Part shown: positions 1-6,086 of the stretch, in pieces
How the letters are laid out: every line of letters starts with the position of its first letter
Position numbering within the stretch: the first letter of the stretch is position 1
From: an uncultured Lachnospiraceae bacterium
GTDB taxonomy: Bacteria; Bacillota; Clostridia; Lachnospirales; Lachnospiraceae
Length of the DNA stretch: 8,561 nt
Assembly (NCBI GenBank): GCA_947177105.1
Contig: CAMWTF010000085.1
Location: 1-8,561, forward strand
Reading direction: 5' to 3'
Position numbers and translations under genes: made by a program
The notes under the pieces: model-generated
Database searches by the model: none
Seen by the model: only the letters and a program-made list of their open reading frames with translations
What the model was told of the DNA's origin: nothing

Positions 1-1590
1 GTGGAAACCAATGCCGCAAAAGAGACGCAGGGCGGACAGGCAGCTACAGTTACAGCGAGGCCCGATGGAGAGAGTACAGAGCAGGAGAACGCCGCAGAAA
101 AGGAAACTGTGGGAGTGGTATTTCCGATGGGGAGAGACCCCTTTACAAGCGATACGGCAGCGGTCTCAAAGGAGCAAAGCTCTGCTGCGGGCGCAAGCGC
201 CTCGAAGGAAGAAGCCTCCAATGCAAGCGCAAGCGCCTCGCAGGCGGAACGTATCAGAAACAGCGAAGTGGGCACAATGGTTTCCCCTCTGCTGGAACAG
301 TTATTTTCCTATGAGACAGACAGGGACTACGGCAATCCCCACCTCATCGTCACCGGTATCGCAGAGGAATACCGGGACAGCTTCTGGGAGCATATGGGGA
401 ATATCACCAGGCGCGGCAGTGAATACAGATATATGTTGATCCCCGCCGATGTGAACGGTATGCCCGTGAAGGTAATCGGGGAGGAAGCCTTTGCCGGGAT
501 GGACATAAAACGGCTGGGGCTTCCGGACACGCTGGCGGCAATCGAGGACGGCGCTTTCCGCGATACGAAAGTCAGCAGTCTGGAACTGCCGGAGAATCTG
601 GAGCGCATCGGGGCCGGGGCTTTTGAGGGCTGCGCCCTGGAGCGCTTACAGCTTCCTGACTGCCCGCTGACCGTCGGGGAGAGAGCGTTTGCGGGCAGCA
701 GGGATCTGTGGACGGTGTTGGTTCCCAATGAGGAGACCGTATTGGAGGACGGAGCGTTTGCGGATTGCCGGGAGGGATTTTTGCTGTGTTACGGCGTTTG
801 CTCGGCGGAGGGGGAAAATACGGCGGCCGAATACGCCAGGGAGCAGGGGCTTGACAGTATGGAGATTATTCTGTCACGGGACCCCATTGTCAATTATCCC
901 AGTGAGCCGCTGGTGCTGGAACCGGAGCTTGGAAGTTTCTTTTATGGGGATTATGAGGACAGTGATGAGGAGCTGTGGTGTTCCTGGGAGGAGGCGGAGG
1001 ATGCTCCCAATTTCGGCTATATAGACTGGCAGGCCCCCGGCTGCTCCAGCTGGTGCGGCGCATATGGCTTTGAACAGGAAGTGGAGGCTTCCTCAGAGCT
1101 TGCCTCGGCGCAGGGCCGGTATGCCGCCGAAAATATCCTGATTCAGGACAGGCGGGGAGCCTGGGCGGAGGGAGCGGAGGGTCCCGGCATCGGGGAAAGT
1201 CTCATCTATCGCCAGAGCTGTACCTATGGCACTGACAACAAGTGGGAGGCTCTCACCTATGATAACCGGGAGCCGGTGCAGGACGGCTTCATGCGCTACA
1301 GTGAAATCTGCATTGTAAACGGCTACGCAAAGACGCAAAGTACGTGGGAGGAGAACGGACGCATAAAGAGGCTTCTGCTGTATGTGGAGAACCGCCCCTA
1401 TGCCTACCTGGAGTTGGCGGACACGATGCGGCCACAGTACTTCAAGCTGCCCAAGGACGATATCAAGGTACTCAACGGGGGAATGCTGGAGGCCAGGTTT
1501 GAGATCCTGGAGGTATATCCCGGCAGTGTGTACGAGGATACCTGTCTGACCGGCCTGATTATGGAATTTACCGGACGGTACGCACACTAA
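1..1590 (+). CDS. BspA-type leucine-rich repeat protein, 5'-partial
   Basis: The frame is open from the first base and ends at TAA 1588-1590. A GTG sits at base 1, but no upstream sequence is visible, so the real start (and any signal peptide) probably lies outside the window. Residues 1 to about 90 are a low-complexity Ala/Ser/Glu-rich linker. From about residue 151 there are LRR_5/BspA-like repeats, each with an 'AF' pair beginning at residues 163, 185, 207, 229 and 252 (22-23 residue period) and the pattern AFxxxxxLxxLxLPxxLxxIxxG. Residues 290-529 form an acidic C-terminal region, rich in Trp, Tyr and Glu, that I do not recognise. BspA-type proteins are usually cell-surface or secreted binding proteins; localisation here is inferred because no leader is visible. 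It converges with and slightly overlaps the DUF3888-like gene. The repeat assignment is firm, the function is not. Confidence 0.85.
   Translation: METNAAKETQGGQAATVTARPDGESTEQENAAEKETVGVVFPMGRDPFTSDTAAVSKEQSSAAGASASKEEASNASASASQAERIRNSEVGTMVSPLLEQLFSYETDRDYGNPHLIVTGIAEEYRDSFWEHMGNITRRGSEYRYMLIPADVNGMPVKVIGEEAFAGMDIKRLGLPDTLAAIEDGAFRDTKVSSLELPENLERIGAGAFEGCALERLQLPDCPLTVGERAFAGSRDLWTVLVPNEETVLEDGAFADCREGFLLCYGVCSAEGENTAAEYAREQGLDSMEIILSRDPIVNYPSEPLVLEPELGSFFYGDYEDSDEELWCSWEEAEDAPNFGYIDWQAPGCSSWCGAYGFEQEVEASSELASAQGRYAAENILIQDRRGAWAEGAEGPGIGESLIYRQSCTYGTDNKWEALTYDNREPVQDGFMRYSEICIVNGYAKTQSTWEENGRIKRLLLYVENRPYAYLELADTMRPQYFKLPKDDIKVLNGGMLEARFEILEVYPGSVYEDTCLTGLIMEFTGRYAH
191..240 (+). repeat. 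Short direct repeat encoding Ala-Ser-rich linker
   Basis: The 14-mer GCGCAAGCGCCTCG occurs at 191-204 and again at 227-240. It encodes ASA/AS stretches in the low-complexity N-terminal linker of the LRR protein. Such short repeats can expand or contract by slippage, giving linker-length variation; that consequence is inferred. Confidence 0.6.
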
Positions 1591-2039
1591 GGAGCCGCCG
1601 CATCCGCCGCGCGTCTATATTCCACCAGGGTGATCTGCCCTGTATAGGAGGCGGCGAAGGTCGCTTCGTCCACCCCCACCGGATTGTGGGCGCCCACATA
1701 GGGCATGAGGGTGAAGGTGATATGTACGGTGGGATTGGTGGACTGGGAAGCGGCTTTCAATTCTTTTAAGGAGACATAATACCAGGATACAGTAGGGATT
1801 TCCTCGTCCCTCTCGGCATAGTAGGCCCGGCAGGCATCCTGGATGTGTGTCAGGTAGCTGTTGATTAGGGCCACATCCGACAGGGGCAGCGAGTTCCAGT
1901 CGGATGTAAAGGGATAGGCTATGGGGCGGTCCTGTGCCGCCACCGATTTCCCGATATTCCCGGTGGAAGGCAAAAGGCAGATCACCAGACACGCAATACC
2001 CAGTACGGTTCGCAGTTTGATATGTAATATTTGATTCAT
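1587..2039 (-). CDS. Small secreted protein, DUF3888-like
   Basis: This encodes a 150-residue protein. Lys9 and Arg10 precede a hydrophobic stretch (about residues 11-24) and a likely signal peptidase site near VAAQ (residues 33-36), so it is probably exported. The mature part has a helix-like segment (residues 52-75) ending in an AYY motif, then a beta-rich half with PYVGAHNP at 113-120 followed by GVDEATF. This resembles the G-[AP]-H-x-x-x-G-[VI]-[DE]-x-[IA]-T-F pattern I recall for the DUF3888 family of Gram-positive secreted proteins of unknown function. The start ATG (2037-2039) is preceded by a weak AGGA at 2047-2050. The stop TAG (complement of 1587-1589) overlaps the stop of the LRR gene. 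The gene is divergent from the ABC operon. Function is unknown; the family call comes from memory of the motif. Confidence 0.7.
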   Translation of the reverse strand: MNQILHIKLRTVLGIACLVICLLPSTGNIGKSVAAQDRPIAYPFTSDWNSLPLSDVALINSYLTHIQDACRAYYAERDEEIPTVSWYYVSLKELKAASQSTNPTVHITFTLMPYVGAHNPVGVDEATFAASYTGQITLVEYRRAADAAAP

Positions 2040-2123
2040 GAGGTATTCCTATTTCTTTCAGCAACCCTTTTATGCTATTCTATGTGACAATGGGCAAAGT
2101 GGTGCATAGCACACAGCCGTCAG

Positions 2124-2144
2124 CAAATATTTGTGAATATACAA
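2124..2144. promoter_or_regulatory. AT-rich palindrome and TTGT-N6-ACAA dyad in divergent intergenic region
   Basis: CAAATATTTG at 2124-2133 is a perfect 10-bp palindrome. It runs into TTGT (2131-2134), six bases, then ACAA (2141-2144). Together they form overlapping dyads roughly midway between the divergently transcribed DUF3888-like gene and the ABC operon. They could be a regulator site serving either gene, but no regulator gene is in the window to pair with them. Confidence 0.25.
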
Positions 2145-2152
2145 GCTATTAT

Positions 2153-2196
2153 CAAAAAAATAGTTGTTGACAACGCCGCTATACGGTGGGTAATAT
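2153..2196 (+). promoter_or_regulatory. Sigma-A-type promoter for the ABC exporter operon
   Basis: A perfect TTGACA -35 box at 2167-2172 is followed by 18 bp and TAATAT at 2191-2196 (4 of 6 matches to TATAAT). A run of seven A at 2154-2160 just upstream could act as an UP element. The -35 box lies inside the dyad GTTGT-TG-ACAAC (2163-2174), a plausible operator. The transcript would begin near 2203, leaving a leader of about 100 nt before the ABC gene. The call rests on motif match only. Confidence 0.5.
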
Positions 2197-2245
2197 AGGA
2201 ATGGAGCAGAAAGACAGACAATAGAATGCAATGAGAAACTGATGG

Positions 2246-2276
2246 AAAGGAGATACCTTATATGGCTATCTCCTTT
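2246..2276 (+). promoter_or_regulatory. Leader hairpin covering a Shine-Dalgarno sequence
   Basis: AAAGGAGATA (2246-2255) pairs perfectly with TATCTCCTTT (2267-2276) across an 11-nt loop that contains the ATG at 2262. The left arm holds a strong Shine-Dalgarno (AAAGGAG, 2246-2252) placed 9 nt before that ATG; the right arm is its complement, so the stem hides the ribosome site. It lies in the predicted 5' leader of the exporter transcript, about 30 nt before the ABC start. It could be a translational or attenuation control element, or a weak terminator (a TTTTG run follows). The pairing is directly visible, the role is inferred. Confidence 0.4.
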
Positions 2277-2585
2277 TGTTCGCACGGCACAGGGAGAATG
2301 ATTCATGAAATTGATGCTGCATTACATAAAGAGACATATTGGAATGTTCCTAATCGCGGTAGTGTTCCTCACCATAGAGACCTTCGCGGATCTGCTGCAG
2401 CCCACGTTCATGTCCTATATTGTGGATCAGGGTGTCAAGGGACAGGAGCTGGAACCAATTCTGCACTACGGTCTGATCATGCTGGGGATCACCGCAGCGG
2501 GCGCAGTGGGCGCCGTTGTGCGCAATATCTACGCCAGCAGGACTTCCCAGCTCATCGGCAAGGAGATTCGACTGGCCATCTATGA
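2262..2585 (+). other. Possible translated leader ORF overlapping the exporter start out of frame
   Basis: ATG 2262 has a better-looking ribosome site (AAAGGAG, 9 nt away) than the ABC gene itself. It opens a 107-codon frame, different from that of the ABC gene, which runs through the ABC start at 2305. Past that point the predicted peptide looks like a frame-shadow (many His, Arg, Gly, no domain), so a functional protein is unlikely. Initiation there could instead modulate translation of the ABC gene. It cannot be an upstream start for the ABC protein, because the two frames differ and a TGA at 2299-2301 closes the ABC frame. Confidence 0.2.
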
Positions 2586-4161
2586 AAAAGTGCAGACTCT
2601 GTCCTATGAAAATATTGACCGGCTGCAGCCCGCTTCCATCATCACCAGGATCACCAACGATGTGACCCAGATGCAGAATTTCATCAACGGTATCATGCGG
2701 ATAATGCTGAAAGCTCCGGTGACCTGCATCGGCGCCGTGGCGCTGATCATTTTCCAGATGCCCGGGCTGCTGCCCCTGATGCTGGTGATTCTGGTCTGTG
2801 CCGGGCTGCTGATCTACGGAAACATGAAGCTGGGTTATCCCCGGTTTGACAGGATGCAGAAAAAGCTGGACGGGCTGAACCGCATCAGCCGGGAATTTTT
2901 GAGCGCTGTCCGTGTGGTCAAGGCTTTTCGGGCGGAGCAGCAGGAGCAGGAGAAATTTGGAGAGGCATCCGGCCAACTGGCGGAGGCGGGCATTTCCTCC
3001 ATGCGGGTCATGGCGATATTTGGCCCTCTGATCAATCTGACGGTCAATGCGGGCATTGTGGTGATGCTCTGGCTCTCCGGCCGGGAGATGGCCGGGGAGA
3101 TCGGCCGGCTGATGGCTTGCGTCAACTATATGACGCAGGTGCTGTTTGCGCTGGGCATGGTGTCCAATATCTTAAACTCCGCCGTCCGCGCCGTGGCATC
3201 CTCCGCCAGGGTGCAGGAGATCCTGGACGAGGTACCCGCCCAGCGGGAAACAGAGGTGTCTGGGGCAGAGAGTTCTCATGAAACAGACAGGGAGGGGGAA
3301 GCCTCAAAGGAGCAGTCCCTGGCGGGAGATATCACCTTCCGCCAGGTGTCCTTCGCCTACGCAGGCACAGCCCGTCCGGCGGTGCAGGAGGCCAGCTTTA
3401 CAGCCAGAGCGGGAGAAACCATCGGCATCATCGGGCCCACGGGTTCAGGCAAATCTACGCTGGTGAATCTGGTTCCCCGTTTTTATGACGCCACCCGGGG
3501 CCAGGTGATGGTGGGAGGACGGGACGTGACCCGGATGCCTGTGGCGCAGCTGCGGCAGAGGATTGCCGTGGCGCCCCAGAAGGCGCTGCTTTTTACCGGC
3601 ACCATACAGGAGAACCTTCGCTGGGGGGATAAGCGGGCCGCTATGGAGGAGATCCGCCGGGCGGCGGAGGCGGCCTGCGCGGAGGAGTTTGTTTCAAAGC
3701 TGCCGGAGGGCTACGACACCCAGCTGGGCCAGGGAGGCGTGAACCTCTCCGGGGGCCAGAAGCAGAGGCTGTCCATCGCCAGGGCGCTGCTGAAAAAACC
3801 CGAAATACTGATCCTGGATGACTGCACCAGCGCCCTGGATGCCACCACGGAGGCCCGGGTGCTGGCGGGAATCCGCAGGGAGTCCGCGGGCATGACAGTG
3901 CTGCTGGTGAGCCAGCGGATTTCCACGGTGATGAAGGCGGACCATATTCTCTGTATGGAGGACGGGAGGATCTGCGGCTTTGGTTCTCACGAGGATTTGA
4001 TGGCGGCCTGTGAACCCTATAAGGCTATATACCACTCCCAGATCGGAGATGAGGGGGTGCCGGGAACGGGAACCGGAGAAGGCCGGGAGGGGATGGCCGC
4101 CGGAGAGGACCTGGCGGCGGTGAAGAAGCCGGGGACGAAAGGAGGTAGTATCCATGGATAA
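2305..4161 (+). CDS. Heterodimeric ABC exporter, degenerate-site subunit (TM287-like)
   Basis: This 618-residue half-transporter has an N-terminal six-helix type-I exporter membrane domain (about 12-300) and a C-terminal ATPase domain (about 342-581). The nucleotide-binding motifs are A-loop Tyr352, Walker A GPTGSGKST 377-385, Q-loop Gln425, signature LSGGQ 481-485, Walker B ILILD 501-505 and D-loop SALD 509-512. The catalytic Glu after Walker B is Asp506 and the switch His is Gln537 (SQRIST), the known pattern of the non-hydrolysing subunit in TM287/288 and BmrCD-type exporters. It should pair with the next gene product to export drugs, lipids or peptides; the substrate is not readable. The start is fixed by AGGGAG at 2291-2296 and an in-frame TGA at 2299-2301. 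A charged linker (313-341) and a Gly/Glu-rich tail (582-618) extend beyond the usual fold. It overlaps the next gene by 8 bp. Confidence 0.95.
   Translation: MKLMLHYIKRHIGMFLIAVVFLTIETFADLLQPTFMSYIVDQGVKGQELEPILHYGLIMLGITAAGAVGAVVRNIYASRTSQLIGKEIRLAIYEKVQTLSYENIDRLQPASIITRITNDVTQMQNFINGIMRIMLKAPVTCIGAVALIIFQMPGLLPLMLVILVCAGLLIYGNMKLGYPRFDRMQKKLDGLNRISREFLSAVRVVKAFRAEQQEQEKFGEASGQLAEAGISSMRVMAIFGPLINLTVNAGIVVMLWLSGREMAGEIGRLMACVNYMTQVLFALGMVSNILNSAVRAVASSARVQEILDEVPAQRETEVSGAESSHETDREGEASKEQSLAGDITFRQVSFAYAGTARPAVQEASFTARAGETIGIIGPTGSGKSTLVNLVPRFYDATRGQVMVGGRDVTRMPVAQLRQRIAVAPQKALLFTGTIQENLRWGDKRAAMEEIRRAAEAACAEEFVSKLPEGYDTQLGQGGVNLSGGQKQRLSIARALLKKPEILILDDCTSALDATTEARVLAGIRRESAGMTVLLVSQRISTVMKADHILCMEDGRICGFGSHEDLMAACEPYKAIYHSQIGDEGVPGTGTGEGREGMAAGEDLAAVKKPGTKGGSIHG
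4138..4145 (+). promoter_or_regulatory. Strong ribosome binding site for the second ABC subunit
   Basis: AAAGGAGG lies inside the last codons of the first ABC gene, 8 nt before ATG 4154. With the 8-bp overlap of the two genes (4154-4161) it supports translational coupling and equal production of the two subunits. It also fixes the start of the second gene. Confidence 0.8.
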
Positions 4162-5946
4162 GAATATGGCCACACCGCCCTCTCAGCTGGGCCGTGCAAG
4201 AGGTGTTCCCGCCGTGAAGCCCAAAGACATGAAAGGCACCCTGAACCGGCTGTGGCAGTTGACCAGAGGCCACCGAAAAGGGCTGGGATTTATTCTGCTG
4301 TTGTCTGCTCTGGCCTCCGGATCCGCCATTCTCTCTCCCTACCTTATCGGCAAGGTGGTCAACTGTATTGACGGAAAAGCCCCGGGCTTTCAGCTGCTGG
4401 CGGCATTGGCGGCGCTGTACCTGGGCGACTGGCTGATCCGGTTTTTACAGCAGTTTCTGATGGCGGGCATTGGACAGCGGATGATCCTGCATATCCGCAC
4501 CAGCCTCTTTGCCCACATGGAAAAGCTTCCCCTGTCCTTTTTTGACACCAGACAGCACGGCGAACTGATGAGCCGCCTGACCAACGATGTGGACAACATC
4601 AGCGTCACCATATCGGACTCTCTGACCCAGCTGATGATGTATGGTTTTACCATTACGGGCATCTTTTGCGTCATGATCTGTATGAGCCCCCTGCTCACGG
4701 TCATCGCGCTTTTCGCGGTGCTGCTGATCTTTCTGCTGACACGGGCGGTGACGAAGAGAACGAAAGTGCTGTTTAGGCAGCAGCAGGCCATTCTGGGAAA
4801 ACTCAACGGTCAGGTGGAGGAAAGCGTCTCCGGCATCAGCATGGTCAAGGCTTTCAGCCAGGAGCAGGAGATGGTGGCACAATTTATAGAGAACAATGAT
4901 GCCTTCTGTCAGGTGGCCACCAGGGCACAGATCGCCTCCGGCTACCTGATGCCCATGATGAATGTGATCAACAATCTGACCTATGTGCTGATTGCCATTG
5001 CCAGCGGCGTGATGGCGCTGAATACAAGACTGACGGTGGGTGAGATCTCCAGTTTCCTATTGTATTCCAGACAGTTTTCCAGACCCTTCGTGGAGATTGC
5101 CAATATCTACAACAACTTCCAGACGGCGGTGGCCGGGGCGGAGCGGATCATAGAGATTTTGGATGAAGCCTGTGAGCCGGAGGATGTGGCCGGGGCCAGA
5201 AGCGCGGCGGGGGTACGGGGAGCCGTGAGCTTTAGAAATGTAACCTTTGGCTATCGCCCTGACAAGCCGATTCTGCGGGACATCAGCTTAGAGATCCCTG
5301 AGGGAACCAGAGTGGCGGTGGTGGGTCCCACGGGGTCAGGGAAAACCACGCTGATCAATCTGCTGACCCGTTTCTATGACGTGCAGGAGGGAGCCATCCT
5401 TCTGGACGGCTGCGACCTGCGGGAGTACCGGATGGGGGAGCTGCGCCGGGCATTTGGCGTGGTGCTTCAGGATACGGCGCTTTTTGGCGCTTCCATACGG
5501 GATAATATCAGTTACGGCCATGAAAATGTGCCTCTGGAGGAGATCCAGGAGGCGGCCAGGGTGGCCGGAGCGGACGGCTTTATACGCAGGCTCCCCCAAG
5601 GCTATGACACCGTGCTGCACCAGGGGGCGCGGAACTGAGCCAGGGAGAGCGGCAGCTGCTGACCATTGCCAGGGCGGTGCTGGAGAGCGCCCCCATCATG
5701 ATTCTGGACGAGGCTACCAGCTCCGTTGACACGGTGACGGAGCAGCACATTCGCCGGGCCATGCTGGCCATCACCCAAGGGCGCACGTCCTTTATCATTG
5801 CCCACCGTCTGTCCACTATACGGGATTCCGATCTGATCCTGCTGATTCGGGACGGAAGGATTGCGGAGCAGGGGACCCACCTGCAGCTCATGGCCCTGAA
5901 TGGGGAGTACGCGCGCATGTACCTGACCCAGATGGGGCAGGCGTAA
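4154..5946 (+). pseudogene. Heterodimeric ABC exporter, catalytic-site subunit (TM288-like), frameshifted
   Basis: This is the partner of the upstream ABC gene. As the bases stand, the frame from ATG 4154 stops at TGA 5636-5638 (494 residues), and the rest of the ATPase domain continues in the -1 frame to TAA 5944-5946. Joining them at the G run gives 597 residues, the normal family length. Six membrane helices lie in about 35-310 and the ATPase domain in about 350-595. Walker A is GPTGSGKTT 391-399. After correction, the signature is LSQGE 495-499 (non-canonical), Walker B MILDE ends at Asp519 with catalytic Glu520, and the switch His is His551. These residues mark the hydrolysing subunit of a heterodimer whose signature faces the partner's degenerate site. 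The truncated product lacks signature, Walker B and His. The 3' fragment alone (for example from ATG 5677, 89 residues) starts after the signature and cannot act as an ATPase. Homology of both halves is certain; whether the break is biological is not. Confidence 0.9.
5623..5627 (+). other. Frameshift point: G5 run where G6 is expected
   Basis: The bases read CAG GGG GCG CGG AAC TGA in the upstream frame. One extra G would give CAG GGG GGC GCG GAA CTG AGC, that is Q-G-G-A-E-L-S, leading directly into the signature motif. A single missing G in the run 5623-5627 therefore explains the break. The options are a homopolymer sequencing error, a real deletion, a phase-variable tract, or -1 ribosomal slippage (GGG to GGG in the P site). 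The run is short, and I see no canonical X-XXY-YYZ heptamer. Confidence 0.85.
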
Positions 5947-5969
5947 TTATCCGGTGCAAAAGACGATTT

Positions 5970-5982
5970 ATGGTTTAACCAT
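5970..5982. repeat. Palindromic dyad between exporter and kinase genes
   Basis: ATGGTT-T-AACCAT is a perfect inverted repeat with a single central base. It lies 23 bp after the exporter stop and about 36 bp upstream of the kinase -35 box. The arms are too close and too short for a good terminator and no T run follows, so a protein-binding site is somewhat more likely. No other support is visible. Confidence 0.25.
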
Positions 5983-6018
5983 GAGGATTAAAAGGATGCA
6001 AAAATATGTAAGATGGAT

Positions 6019-6047
6019 TTGACGATCCCAATGAATGGTGATATGAT
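6019..6047 (+). promoter_or_regulatory. Sigma-A-type promoter of the hybrid histidine kinase gene
   Basis: TTGACG (6019-6024), a 17-bp spacer and TATGAT (6042-6047) match the housekeeping consensus at 5 of 6 positions in each box with ideal spacing. Transcription would begin near 6054 and give a leader of about 33 nt carrying the ribosome site AAGGAG at 6071-6076. This implies the kinase can be transcribed separately from the exporter. An 8-bp inverted repeat, ATGCAAAA (5996-6003) and TTTTGCAT (6062-6069), flanks the promoter. Confidence 0.7.
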
Positions 6048-6086
6048 AAAATCAAATGTAGTTTTGCATGAAGGAGAATAGCGTCC

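Noticed and set aside
327..728. Minus-strand open frame of 133 codons inside the LRR gene
   Set aside because: It lies wholly within a better-supported gene, has Ser/Pro/Arg-rich shadow composition, and shows no domain.
2070..2306. Minus-strand open frame of 78 codons in the divergent intergenic region
   Set aside because: It starts over the ABC gene start and spans the promoter and hairpin, has no convincing ribosome site, and its composition is not protein-like.
2350..2976. Long minus-strand open frame (208 codons) opposite the first ABC gene
   Set aside because: It is His/Gln/Asp-rich, typical of the complement of a real coding frame, with no domain. The plus strand is unambiguous.
5620..5640. 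Classical programmed -1 frameshift site
   Set aside because: There is no X-XXY-YYZ heptamer in the zero frame, and I saw no clear downstream stem at the required spacing. The frameshift would also have to serve an enzyme normally made as one uninterrupted chain.
5947..6018. Possible intrinsic terminator after the exporter operon
   Set aside because: The only dyad (5970-5982) has a one-base centre and no T run, so it does not form a usable terminator hairpin.
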